From assembly GCA_905250125.1 (NCBI GenBank), contig CAJNOL010000050.1, positions 248,001 through 312,000 on the forward strand: a stretch of 64,000 nucleotides of DNA. Direction: 5' to 3'. Shown one piece after another: positions 53,501 to 64,000 of the stretch. Within the stretch, counting starts at the first letter, position 1. Each line of letters begins with the position of its first letter. A program made the position numbers and the translations under genes. The notes below the pieces were generated by a model. It searched no databases. It saw only the letters and a program-made list of their open reading frames with translations, and was not told where the DNA came from. The DNA is from Rotaria sordida (lineage: Eukaryota; Rotifera; Eurotatoria; Philodinida; Philodinidae).

Positions 53501-56410
53501 AATTTTCTTTTGTTCTTCATCAAAATTCATCACTTTACATGATACAGTTTGTCCAATATAAAACATTTGTTGTAATTGACTTTTAATATTTGTACTTGAT
53601 AATGTTTGTAATTGTCCTATTTCATTTTTTGGTACTAAACCACATAAATCTCCAAATAATTTAACAAGTAAACCATAATCTTGAATTGATATAATAACAC
53701 CAATTGTAATAAGATTTATTTGTAAATCATTATATGAATAAATTATTGGTAATTTTGTATTTATTAAAGATTTTTTCATTGTTAATATTAATCGTTGACG
53801 TGATGGATCAACTTGTAAAACCTATAAGATTTATTATTTTATTTTATTAAAATAATTATTGTGACTTACTCGACATTGAATTTTTTTCTTTAATGGAAAT
53901 TTATTTAATGTTTCTTTTATTGGTATATCAGCATTATGAATAATTGGTACAAAACCATTAATATATTTTGTTAAATTTATAATCAAACCATGATCATTAA
54001 CATGATTTATAGAACCCTATGTATATAATATAATATTTAATAGAATTAAAATGTAAAATAAATCTCATATATTACTTTAACTAAACTACCAATTTGAATA
54101 TTCGAATAAGTAATAAAAGGTGCTTCGATAATACTTCTAAAGATAATACAGTAAATTTAATTAGAAATTTCTGTTTTTGAATTTTCGTTATTTTTTTTTT
54201 ACTTTTTTAAACTACATATTGTTAAATTACTTGATAATGAAATTCCAATAATTCGACATCTAAAATGAAATAAAAATTGTTTTCTAAAGAATATGAAGAA
54301 GAAATAAATCTTATACTGAAGTTTTTGACCAGATTTAAATGAATTTAATATTTGTTGAATATCATCATAGTTTTCATCTGTTAAATTATTTGATGAAACA
54401 ATTCCATATTGATTTAATGATGGAATTCGAACAGCAAGTGATGAACCAATATTACGAATAACAATACATGTTTGAATAGAACCAACCATTGATGATAATG
54501 ATGGTTCATTATTATTTTCAAGTATCGATGGTGGAGAATTTAATGATAATAAATGTGTTTGCATTGAATAATGAATTAATTTTGTTATTGGATCAATTGA
54601 TAGAATTGTTGCTTCAAGCTAACAAATAATAATAATAATAAATTCTCGTTATATTAAATAGATTTTAATGAAAATAATATTTACTTCTTGTTCAGAAGAA
54701 AAATCATCAATTGAATTTTTAAATGTTTCAAAATCTTGTAAATGGATAAATCCTTTAATTTCACCAAATGATACTTCAAGACCATTGATACGAGTCTAAA
54801 TAATAGGTAATTATTATTAAAAGAAAAGTTTTGATTTTTTTTTTTGTAAAAATTACTTTATTGACAGTCACTTTGCATTTAAGACCAGGTAAAAGCATAT
54901 GAAAAGGTAATTTTGCTGATGATAATGCCTAAAAAAAAGCAGTATCTTTCGTTTAAAATTGCTAAATTGATATACATACTAAATCCCTTCCTCTAACGCA
55001 AACTTAAAATTTTAGTTGGGATATTTACATAGACAAAATACCTAGTTTTCAGAATTTCGAGCTGGAAGTCTTAAGATACAGCAGTCAACATTATTTGTTA
55101 AATCTGCATACTCGCTTTACTTTTTAGAAAAACCTTTTTAATTAGAAGTTATGAAAACAGATTAATCGTAATAGAAGACCCAGAATCTTCTATTACAGGA
55201 AGGGATTTAGAGGTGGTTGAACTGGTTCCGGATCTGACAGACTTTGATCATCTGAGAAGTATGTGCAGTATGCTGTTCATCGAATACAAGAAACAACCGA
55301 AAAAAAGTATCTCGTATCTTTTAGACGACTATCCAATTCCAATTAGAAAATTTCATTGAGAGTGTCAAAGTGTGGTTCGACAGAGTTCGAGTCTGAAAAT
55401 TTTGAATTCAACAAACTCTAATGCATACTGATCGTTTTTTCTTATTATCGATCATTTTTAAAGGAATAATACGGGAATTGGTTGTTGATGATTCTTTTAT
55501 TTGAAACAATCCATGAAATCCAACTTTTAATTGTTCTAAAACAAACAAATATAATCGATAAAAATTAGATTTAAAACAAAAATTTACCTATATTTAAATG
55601 TTTATCTTTTGGTAAGAAACCTCTTCTTTGTGTAAATCCAATATTAATAATAAATCCATGATCAGCAATACTCGATACAACACCAGGTAAAATCTATAAG
55701 CAATGAAAAGTTTTCTTTTCTTTTTTTTTTTTTTGTTTTGAAATATTTTATCTATTTACCATTCCTTTAACAAGATTATCAGGTGCAATTTGATCACAAA
55801 CATCTTTTGGATTTATGGAAAGATGTAAACGTTTTTGTTGATTTAATTTTTCATTATCATTTATTAATTCACTTTGAATAACACGACAAATAACATATTG
55901 ACCAATATGAAATAGATTATCTAAATCATCTTCATTATTTGTTGACATTGATGACATTTTTTCTTGAATTAATTCAGTATATTCATCAGATATCATTGTT
56001 AATGGAATATAACCAATATTTTGATGTGGTAAACTAATACGTAATTCATATGGAGAAATTTTTTCAATACAACCACAAATAAGAACACCATCAGTAAGAT
56101 TCTATTTGAAGAAGAAATTTTAAAAAAAATGATTTTTTTCATATGAAAAATAAATATTTTCATAACAAACTTGTTTATGTAATCGTCGATATAATGTTTC
56201 ATGACGATCTTCACCATCAATAGATTTTTTCTTATATTTCTTTTGTTCTTGTTTAAGTTTTTGTGAATCATAATTAGAACGTTTTCGTTTTGATGATGTT
56301 CCAATAAATAAATCATCACGATCAACATGATTAATTCGAGATTTTTCTGATTTAATTTCATTTTTCGTTGTTGATGATCCACGAGGAAAATAATCGATTT
56401 CGTTTGACAT
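44539..56410 (-). CDS. PDCD11: RRP5/PDCD11 rRNA biogenesis protein (S1 and HAT repeats)
   Basis: Twenty-two exons (56171-56410, 55760-56101, 55588-55693, 55429-55535, 54857-54928, 54685-54795, 54317-54618, 54203-54259, 54076-54136, 53870-54016, 53486-53821, 52302-52367, 51952-52239, 51554-51881, 49196-50489, 48903-49139, 48730-48838, 46974-47374, 46746-46917, 46531-46684, 46291-46462, 44539-44746) give 1769 aa (human 1871). The N-terminus has FPRGSS and a basic tract. Then come many S1 RNA-binding repeats (GVVSSIADHGFIINIG, GSINHVNDHGLIINLT, GVVQNIFEYGLFIDLP). The C-terminal HAT repeats match family landmarks: HLWIEYMQFYIDQAEIDRAR, SYPKRTDLWSIYIDM, KKMKFLIKRYLQFEKQYGT. RRP5 acts in the nucleolar SSU processome and pre-60S maturation. 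INTS14 ends 72 bp upstream. Five long introns hold repeats. Confidence 0.95.
44880..45562. mobile_element. 680 bp palindromic element in the last RRP5 intron
   Basis: The left arm TTTTATCAATCTTTCTTTTA and the right arm GAAAGAAAGATTGATAAAAT are inverted copies. CTTTGTGA/TCACAAAG, AATTAATTATCAG/CTGATAATTAATT and ATCGAAGACTTAA/TTAAGTCTTCGAT are also mirrored. The centre is near 45225. No coding capacity. The outer edges are approximate. Confidence 0.83.
48375..48632. mobile_element. Candidate small TIR element in RRP5 intron 17
   Basis: It carries the palindrome AATAGAAG...CTTCTATT (48584-48607) near its right end, as in the elements at 19838 and 54979. The ends (CCTAATTCTTCCTGCAGAATA and the reverse complement of TTCTGAGGCTGGGGAATTG) align only loosely. 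Assignment rests mainly on the shared palindrome. Confidence 0.4.
51093..51540 (-). repeat. Dispersed repeat, copy B, in RRP5 intron 14
   Basis: The reverse complement of this segment aligns with 8241-8668, starting at GCTAACAAG (right edge here). It lies against the 3' side of the intron donor region of exon 14. See copy A for shared blocks. Confidence 0.8.
53030..53451. mobile_element. 420 bp palindromic element in RRP5 intron 11
   Basis: The left block TTTCTAGTTCTCGAAGACGG is mirrored on the right by CCGTCTTGGAGAACTAGACA. The block GCACTAAAAATAAG is mirrored by CTTATTTTTAGTGC. The centre is near 53240. No ORF. Confidence 0.82.
54979..55210. mobile_element. 232 bp TIR element (MITE) in RRP5 intron 4
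   Basis: A perfect 14 bp terminal inverted repeat: CTAAATCCCTTCCT at 54979-54992 and AGGAAGGGATTTAG at 55197-55210. Just inside the right end is the palindrome AATAGAAG...CTTCTATT (55170-55194) shared with two other elements in the window. Confidence 0.75.
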
Positions 56411-56482
56411 TTTTATCTGAAATGAAATGAACAATTTTATTTAGATATACACAAATATTTAAAAAAAAACAGATTTCTTTAT
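56411..56482 (-). promoter_or_regulatory. 72 bp INTS14-RRP5 intercistronic spacer with splice acceptor
   Basis: An AATAAA overlaps the region just after the INTS14 stop. A textbook acceptor TTTCATTTCAG lies 7 nt before the RRP5 ATG. There is no room for a promoter plus 5' exon. This supports co-transcription and trans-splicing of the RRP5 message. Confidence 0.6.
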
Positions 56483-59400
56483 TTAAGCTGATGTTTCTTC
56501 ATATTTAATATAACGATCTGATGAACTAAGACGATTCATATACATAATAACATTTTGAACGTATTTTATACCATCTGGTTTTATTTTATTCGTTTGTATT
56601 TGATGTTGAAATAATTGTCGTAATAAATGAAATAATCGATCACGAAGTCCATATATAAATGCTCCACGACAGATTTTATTTAATTCCTAAATACAAAAAC
56701 AATTTCATATATTGATATTTCTAGAAACGAGAAGAATTGATTTTATTTGTGGATTAACAAGTAATGCAATTTGTCTCTAACAAAGAGGAAATAGTCACTT
56801 TCCAAAAAAATCATGTCATTGCAGATTAAAATTCTCTGACGAAGTTAGAATCTTATACGAGCTTATTTATTTATTTTATTTTCAATGTATTTCGAGATCA
56901 AATACGTAAAAGTTGTGTCTTCAGCAAGTCTCTATTCGAAATCTATATCGATCAAGTTCAGAAAGTTGTATGATAAGTCCAACAAGTTACCCTAAGGAAT
57001 GTGCAATTTCTGTAAAAATACTGAAATACTGACAAAGAATCTACTGACATATTGCCTCCACTGGATTGGTATCCACTGAAGCATTGACACACTTATAGAG
57101 AATGGATATGCCAGATAAGACAGTGTGAGGTTTCGGTGAACAGTTTACTGGAACTGCACATTCCTAGTTATTCTATAGATATGTATCTTGGATTAATTAT
57201 TCGAAAATAAATTCATGACAATGGAACGTACAACACAGTCTTTGACTATTGCATGAAAAATGATGTGTTGATGGATGAGCCGAAAAAATTCTAACTCGGA
57301 CTAGTTCTCTGATAATAACTAATGTCCATTTCAAAAACTAAGGTGAACAGAAATTTTTTCAATAACCTTTGAGAGAAACAAGATGGAGAGTTGTGATTTT
57401 AACCTTAAAAAAGAGAAGATGAAGACGCTTCGAATCATACATTAAAGAGTTTCTTGAATTGGTTTTTTTAAGGTTTTCAATAGTCAATTTTTCAAGCAAT
57501 AGCTATGAAAAAAGAATCCATTTATTGCTGTTCTTTTGTGTTAGTGGAAACCATTTTCTGACACTTTTTTTTAGAAAATTGATTAAAAAAACTTCAGAAA
57601 ATATCCTATGAGAACTTATGATACATGATTCAACGCGACTTCATCTCCTCTTTCCAATGAAGAAAATTGCAGCGCTCTACCTTGCTTCAATCAAAAGTTA
57701 TTCAAAAAATACTCATCTGCCATTTTTTTGAAATTGGCATTAGTAAGGGATAGGAAATTATTTCTGCTGCTCTCGATGTTAAAGAAAACATTAAACTTTT
57801 GAAAGTGCTTAGAGAACTTTCTATAATAGTAGTATCAATAGTTATAAAGAGAAATATCTCTTCTTTTTATTTTATACAGATAGATCTTATAAGTTTACGA
57901 ATAATTTTACAATGAATAATGATAATACTCACTCGGTGAAATATATTGACTTTATCAGGTAATTTGGCTGAAGCACGAACAAATTTATTTATATCATTCT
58001 ATGAGAAATACATCTAATTGTATAAATGATAAATTAAAAGAAAAACAATAAAATATTTACTTGAAAATTATTTTGTCGACACCAAATTAGAAATGTTTCT
58101 GTATAACTTCTAGCAAATGGTTTTACTGGCCATTGTTGTTTTTTATATACTAATTCACTATTATTTGCAGGCGGAAATACCAAAGCATATGGTCCAAGAC
58201 GTTCAAAACTAGAAATCCATGGAATACAATCACCTGGTTCAAATACCGACAGAATAAGTCGACTTGATTTTTTTTTTCGTTCAAATTTTTGACAATGTAT
58301 TGCACCAAACCATTGATCATTAACAGAAATTAAAGCTGCTGATTTTTCTTTCTTTAATGATATAAGTAAAAGATAATAGAAATTATTTGCTGCATTTGAT
58401 TTTTTCTGAGTAGTTAAAGAAGAATTTGCTGTTGCTGTTGTTGATGATGATGATGATGAGGATATTGCAGATTTTTTTGTTGCAAACATTGGCATAGGTG
58501 GTTGTGGTCGAGTATAACGTTGAATTGGTAAAAGTATATGTTTTGATGTTGCCATAGCACTACGTATTGATGATAATTCAATAAAACCATTTACTGTTAA
58601 AGTATTTGATGGTTGAAGTAATTCACCTGTTGTTTGTCTAAATAAATGTTAAAAGTAATTTTCTATAATTGAATTGAAAATATTAATTTACAATATAGCT
58701 GGTTTTATTTTTGGATAAACAGCAAGTTGAGATTCATAATGACCACATTTAAGTATTGAGATAAATACATCCATTATATCACTTTTAATTTGAGTAATTA
58801 CATCTTGTATCATTTCATTAGTAATTGTTGTATTATTTTCTACGTCACGATTTAATAACCAATAAATTTTTGAAAAAGAACATTGAGTTTGTTCAGTTAT
58901 ATCTTCTAATCGTGCTCGATCACTACTTGATGGTTTTCGAATACATACAAAGGAAATATCCGTAGTTGAATTAGACAATGATGTTTTATCTCGTTCATCG
59001 TTTGTTATAACTTTACGTAAGTCTATATCCATTTGATTGCTATTATTATAAGTACTTTCTTTGATTGGATCATCATCACGATGAGAACTATCTGTAAAAA
59101 CTAAAATCTAAACATCATTTTTGTTTTAATTGATATTATTTAACGAAGAATAATATGTAAAACAGACTTTTTGTGAACGCTGTCCACCAAATGTTGTTGT
59201 TAAATATTTTTTGGCAAAATCAATAGCTGATTTTAAAGAAAAATCGCCAAAAATTGGTAATTTTTGTACAGATTTAATAATATCGTCAGTATTCTTCGTA
59301 AAATGTTGCACAATTTTAATAGTATCACGTCCAGCAAAGAATACCTAGAAATAAAATGCAAGGACGAATCTAACATTAAATGAAATAAAAAATAAAGTTA

Positions 59401-59584
59401 CAAGGGCGATCGTTTCAAGTTTAGTAGGACTATTGGTATTGGTCATTAATGATTCGATTATTTTGGCTACTAAACTGCGTTTTTCAATGTTCATCGTCGT
59501 CGCCATATTATTCTGTTGTTTTGTAACAAACGAAAAACGTTCAGCCATACCCAAAGAGCAATCGATCAAGAGGATTGTAGGCAT
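56483..59584 (-). CDS. INTS14: Integrator complex subunit 14 (VWA domain)
   Basis: Six exons (59402-59584, 59168-59344, 58692-59107, 58061-58637, 57933-57998, 56483-56686) give 540 aa (human about 518). The N-terminus MPTILLIDCSLGM matches the INTS14 VWA start. Later landmarks are SILKCGHYESQLAVYPKIKP, SKHILLPI, LILSVFEPGDCIPW, and the C-terminal KLPDKVNIFHRELNKICRGA. INTS14 pairs with INTS10/INTS13 in the nuclear Integrator module that cleaves snRNA and other nascent RNAs. The MIDAS-like motif reads D-C-S-L-G instead of D-x-S-x-S. A Ser-rich low-complexity insert lies near residue 300. Intron 5 is 1.2 kb with no clear element. RRP5 follows 72 bp downstream on the same strand. Confidence 0.93.
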
Positions 59585-59900
59585 CGTTTTAATCTATAAA
59601 ATAGATGCTTTTTTTTGTCTTAAAATTGATTTTTTATATATTAACTTTAACCATCTTTAGTACAGCTGATCTTATTGGTTAGAACATAGAGCATCGATTC
59701 GACTAATAAATAGATTTACTTTATCGATTACATGTTTCCAAAGATGTCCGTAGTAAACAATCTATCAGGCTTATAGGCTTTGTAGAAATGACGAAAATTA
59801 TAAAACAGAGTGAAAATTTCATATAAAAAAAAATGAAATGATTATTTTTTTTGTGTTATTATTAGTATAGAAAAACGTATTGGAAGATTTTTCATTGATT

Positions 59901-60131
59901 TTAACCCTTTCTTTCCAAATGGCATCTATAGATACCATTCTTGATATTTTTTCCTGTTTGACTATAAGACTTAGAATAATCAATTCTATATCAAATTCAA
60001 GTTTATCCATGATACACTCGAAATTAGTAATTCAAATATAACCTGTGTCATAAAAACTTTGTTCAGCATTCAGATAGATACAGTATATATTATAGGACGT
60101 ACTAGGTTACCCATGGAAAAGAGAGGGTTAA
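59901..60131. mobile_element. piggyBac-type miniature element with TTAA duplication
   Basis: TTAA at 59901-59904 is followed by CCCTTTCTTTCCAAATGG. The right end is GGAAAAGAGAGGG followed by TTAA at 60128-60131. The terminal repeats are inverted (CCCTYTCTTTYCC) and the flanking TTAA is the hallmark target duplication of piggyBac transposons. The 223 bp interior has no coding capacity, so it must be moved in trans. Confidence 0.75.
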
Positions 60132-60945
60132 TTATTGGTAATAAAAGATTTTTCATAAGAGTTTTATCATATATGTGACTTTAATTTTGAACAATTTGTT
60201 ACAGATTGTAATAGTCAGTTAATAAAAATCACAATAATAAATAATGATACGAATATTGATATTTCTTAAAATATTTGCTAAATAGTTTTGTTTTTTATTC
60301 CCAACATGAGTGAGATATCATCAAAAAACAAAATACATGAACATGCATATTATACGTCTTTTGTATTTTTGTGCTTTTGCTTCTCTTTCTTCATACATCT
60401 TAGAGAAAAAAGATTTGAAATATAGCTTACAGATCGTGTATCAGAAGATGATTCTGTTATTCTATCAAAAAATAACATTATGCAGCATTAAATATTATTG
60501 GATCGAAAGCAAAATATTCATTGGATTGATTGAGTGATGAAAATTTTAACAATTTTGCTAGAATGGATTGTTAAATAAGCCATACATAAAAAACAAAATG
60601 AATCGATTGGAGATGGATCATGATAAGTGAATGATTACTAAAAGTGAATAAGATTTGTGTTTCGATATAGAGAACATCGAATAATTAGTCTATCAAATCG
60701 ATGTGTGACATCTTCGTATCGATTAATTGAATTGGTATCGACTATTCAACTCTTTTCATTTGAGCTGAGATTGCTGAAGTATTAACTTTCTCCTTTCCAA
60801 TATATTTCTGACAGTCCTATTCAAGTTGCCATGTGCAACTTACCTTACATAATCTAAAATGAAGCTCTCACAAGCCAATTGAATAGGATAAAAGAGGATA
60901 TTCAATAATTCAACTTGCATAAAGCGAGCCTTTCATCAGATCCGT

Positions 60946-61158
60946 TCATATAGGAAAGAGCTGATCATGAATCGCTTGATTCAGTTCTTCCAAAGATGTG
61001 GATATTCTGGCACCTGATAAAGTATTCACTCGTATCCATGGACATCTACGTCCCACACCCATATCGTAACCTTTGAATGGTCTTTCCAGAATTGCATTGT
61101 AATTGAAGATTTGTTTATACAAGCTCACTTGCTGCATTACCTTCTGATAATGATTCAA
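60946..61158 (-). other. Possible coding fragment
   Basis: A 70-codon minus ORF whose second half looks like real protein (RPFKGYDMGVGRRCPWIRVN, then TSLEELNQAIHDQLFPI). An AG-GT junction near its start suggests it could be an exon. There are no convincing partner exons and no family is recognised. It may be a relic. Confidence 0.3.
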
Positions 61159-61261
61159 AAGAAAAGTCTAATGGATGGGTTCATTTACAGTTTAATGAAA
61201 TAAATAAACAAGACGGATTTGAACAAGCACAAGTTTTTGTTGAACAATGGTTACGAAAAAC

Positions 61262-61374
61262 TTGAGGGTGTGGATGTGGCATGTGAACAGGGTCATCATC
61301 GATATCGGCACCCACACTACACACTCACATCCGTACCCACATTCCCTTACACACCCACCCACACCCACATTATA
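61262..61374. repeat. Second telomere-like GT/CA tract pair
   Basis: A GT-rich arm (GAGGGTGTGGATGTGG) is followed by a long CA-rich arm ending CACACCCACCCACACCCACA. On the minus strand that reads as interrupted TGTGGG units. The layout (GT arm, spacer, CA arm) repeats that at 36037-36103. Confidence 0.45.
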
Positions 61375-62570
61375 TGAAGGGAAGATATCGTACATCATCT
61401 GAAACAGACGTGACCATAATAACGATGTATCTCACAAAGTAAGATGTAATACTTTGTGTGTCAGAGATATTGATTCTAATTTTACTAGGTTGAGAAATTA
61501 TTGTAACTTTCTACAATTTTATTTGCACTTTATAAAAGTTAACTTTTTTGTGTCTCAATTTTTTCAGACATTAAAAATAAAATTTTTTTCATGTTTGTTC
61601 CATTTACTGTTTCATTTGCATGCTTCATAGTTAATTGTGACTGTTTTAAACATATTGCAATAGATGAAATCGATTTAGCTATGACAATTGTGATGAAACA
61701 TTCTGTTCTTGGATAGAATATTGTTCACAAAAAAAATGATAAATAAGCGGATACGTATGATAATCTCATTCCAACTAGAATCGTTCTCGTAGACAATGTC
61801 GCTTATCGACAACAATTGAAAAAAAACAATTGTTCGGAAAAATTGTTCATTTTTGTTCAATGTATTGTTGCGTTCGAAGAACTAGCTAACATCGAATTCG
61901 ATCGAAATTCATTTGCAATTATTCTCGAATAATATTTATGTCTGTCACGTGTACAGTTCACTATAAGTGTCCAAAAATTGATCCAAATGGCTTAGATAAT
62001 CGTAGGCTATAAATCAGCTGGAATAATCAAAAGAGAACAGTTGAACAGAAACATATACGCAAAAATATTTACGTTCGTTGTTTTTCTTTGATACTCTCTG
62101 GAAATCTTTTGTGCCTTGTTGTATTTGAAAAAAATTATTGGTACTGAGCAGATTTTACGCTTATTTATTTTGGAATCGAAACTATAGATAGGTTACTTTG
62201 AAAATCACTGAAATGTAAACAATTGAATAGTCTTATTCTGTAATATATGCGTCAAAATCATCAGATATAAGCATCACCTATTGGTTAAACTCTCTATCTA
62301 ACTACAAAATCTCTTGTTATCGTTATTATTAATAACGACTGACACTACTTTGTGTCAAAAGCCGATTGAGTAAAGAAAAATATGTCTACAATAATTTATT
62401 AGAAAATTAGCAATATGGTATTTAATTCGGAAGAAAATGTTCGCTAAAACTCTAATTATAGCAATATTCAGAATAAAATCAAAAGTTATTCGATGAAATC
62501 GTATAATGTTAAATAATTATCCAAATGAATTGATGATATCCAGGGGTTGATGCAAATAAATATTTGCATT

Positions 62571-63158
62571 CTAGTGTTCTTTTGCCCTTGTGTTAATGTA
62601 ATCTCGAGCTGCCAAACCGAATAGAAATATGGCATCGGGCAGATCATCTGTGTAAATTTTCATCGAATACTTAGTTGCCCAAGTTAGAGAAGAAAGAAAT
62701 ATTTTATATTCGGCTACAAGTTGCTCTTCTTGTTGATCATCAAGAAAGCGAGTCGTTAGCGAGGCAACGTTATGTTCCATCAAAAGACGTCTTCCATTCC
62801 ATTCGATAACAGATCTGTGAGCCAAAATTCGGAAATTTTGACTGATTTTACCAGTGGTCCACTGTTGTGTTTCAGGGTCAAGTATTTCAAATGCTGCTTC
62901 GTACAAGAACCATGTCACTTTGTTGTTCAGTCGAGCCACAATTTGCTTCGATGGATAAGCTATAAGATCTATTTTATGTAATCCTGTGATTCTAGATTCC
63001 ATTCGATATTTTAGATCCTTGTCACTTTTATCATACACTGAAAATTCTGGCGCTTTGAAACCGACTATTAGATCTCTTCGAATCGAGTATTCCCGTACAG
63101 GAGTTACACATACAGCAACATGATTCGCAATCATCAGAAGCGAGATATATAACAACAT
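62571..63158 (-). CDS. Secreted LURP-one-related / Tubby C-terminal-like domain protein
   Basis: A single-exon ORF of 195 aa. Residues 1-18 form a signal peptide (LLYISLLMIANHVAVCVT). The remainder reads as one LURP-one-like (LOR) beta-barrel: paired strands such as FSVYDKSDKDLKYRMES, KIDLIAYPSKQIVARLNNK, ATKYSMKIYTDDLPDAIFL, then a hydrophobic helix GLAARDYI. This is the family's closing pattern of a Tyr-strand, an acidic turn and a buried helix. LOR/scramblase-like domains have varied, mostly unknown roles. A secretion signal is unusual for the fold, which is mostly intracellular. An acceptor TTCTTTCAG lies 16 nt upstream of the ATG, so a 5' UTR intron or trans-splicing is likely. The assignment is by pattern only. 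Confidence 0.6.
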   Translation of the reverse strand: MLLYISLLMIANHVAVCVTPVREYSIRRDLIVGFKAPEFSVYDKSDKDLKYRMESRITGLHKIDLIAYPSKQIVARLNNKVTWFLYEAAFEILDPETQQWTTGKISQNFRILAHRSVIEWNGRRLLMEHNVASLTTRFLDDQQEEQLVAEYKIFLSSLTWATKYSMKIYTDDLPDAIFLFGLAARDYINTRAKEH

Positions 63159-64000
63159 TCTTCGTGCACTGAAAGAACAAACTTCGATGAATGGTGATTG
63201 TGACCGATGTAAAAATGTCGACGAGATTGCTTGTGAGAGAAATATATAATTTTCTTCAACGAGTCCTTTCTATATGTACAAGAACAGGTTCGCTTATTCA
63301 TTATACTGGATTAATGCTGCTGTGCTCTTTCATCCATTATTAATTGAAAGTAAGGCAGTAAAGAATTAGTAAAGCATGTAGAAATATCAACTATTGAATG
63401 CATAATTCAATAGATTTTTCATATATTTACCACCAACGAGCTTCATTTGCTTTCGAGCGATTATTATTCATTCCATTTGAAAGAAATAAGAACTGAATGG
63501 ATGAATGACTTGCGCGAGAGAGAAGAATGTAAGTAAATCTAGCACTATATTTGACAAGATGCTGATACAATGCATGGGTATAATCATATCTATCCATGGA
63601 TTACGAAACGACGCGAATGCATCTTCTTAAACTAGAAAACATAACAAACATTCATTACCATCAAACACCAAACATCGCGTTCATTTTGAATGTATAGTGT
63701 GTACATGATTCAATTTGATTCCAACCATGTTTATGTCCAACACGAAGGGCACATCAACTTAGCATGGTCATTTATTTGCATGATATCAAACAGACACAAA
63801 AATACTTAATTATCCGACAAACTTCAGTATTTAAGAATCCTTCGGCACATATGCAATGGATGTAATTGTCGAGTACCACTTGGCTCTGAGAACCATGAAC
63901 AGTTGAATGGATTACTTATTCAGACGTCGAAAATCTCATGACTGATTAGGCATTTTTCACTGATCAAACTCATACCATGTTGAGTGCCTACTACATCGAT
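63159..64000. other. 5' flank of the LURP-like gene
   Basis: It may contain a non-coding first exon: CAAATGAAGCTCGTTGGTG followed by GTAAAT near 63433-63455 on minus resembles a donor. Joining it to the 63168 acceptor does not keep a frame, so it would be 5' UTR. Nothing else is recognisable. Confidence 0.3.

Larger units (their letters stand above)
59585..62570. other. 3 kb gene-poor region
   Basis: It holds the piggyBac-type element, a possible coding fragment at 60946-61158 and a telomere-like tract, described separately. The rest (60140-60900 and 61400-62560) is AT-rich with no supportable gene. Confidence 0.4.

Noticed and set aside
56687-57932. 1.2 kb INTS14 intron searched for a palindrome
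   Set aside because: I could not find convincing mirrored arms by eye, unlike the other long introns.

Overview
This is eukaryotic, animal nuclear DNA. It is strongly AT-rich. Almost every gene is cut by short introns, often about 45 to 65 bp, with GT-AG ends that restore the reading frame exactly when joined by hand. The proteins are metazoan: a Cys-loop receptor, BAG3, IGF2BP, INTS14 and a GNG13-type G-gamma. Compactness, short introns, tightly spaced same-strand genes with a splice acceptor just before the ATG, and GGTGTG-rich telomere-like tracts suggest a rotifer, probably bdelloid. That assignment is inference. I saw no tRNA, rRNA or CRISPR array.

Layout from left to right. (1) 246-3176, plus: the 3' part of an ANKLE2/LEM4-like gene with a 1.2 kb palindrome in its intron. 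(2) 3.2-6.0 kb: gene-poor, with a decayed gene copy and a second palindrome. (3) 5993-9650, minus: nicotinic-type receptor subunit. (4) 12722-15272, minus: BAG3-like co-chaperone, with CRE and antioxidant-type motifs upstream. (5) 17581-22184, minus: complete 15-exon YME1L i-AAA protease. Directly upstream on the same strand is 22400-25649, a ZC3H11A-like CCCH protein. (6) 26364-29148, plus: IGF2BP/Imp-like four-KH protein, divergent from ZC3H11A. (7) 29874-34518, plus: a close trio of a small OB-fold-like protein, DNA polymerase epsilon subunit 2, and an unknown protein; the first two overlap by 14 nt. (8) 37799-38649, plus: EF-hand protein. (9) 42123-43513, minus: GNG13-like G-gamma with two interchangeable first exons. 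(10) 44539-56410, minus: complete 22-exon RRP5/PDCD11 gene. Its upstream neighbour INTS14 (56483-59584, minus) lies only 72 bp away. (11) 59.6-62.5 kb: gene-poor, with a piggyBac-type miniature element. (12) 62571-63158, minus: single-exon secreted LURP-one/Tubby-C-like protein.

Two themes stand out. First, three same-strand groups (INTS14-RRP5, ZC3H11A-YME1L, OB-fold-POLE2-unknown) look like operons resolved by spliced-leader trans-splicing. Second, long introns here are long because they carry non-autonomous elements: large imperfect palindromes (foldbacks), TIR elements, and a dispersed repeat shared by two genes. All exon coordinates were read by eye. Coding totals divide by three for every complete gene, but individual junctions may be off by a base.
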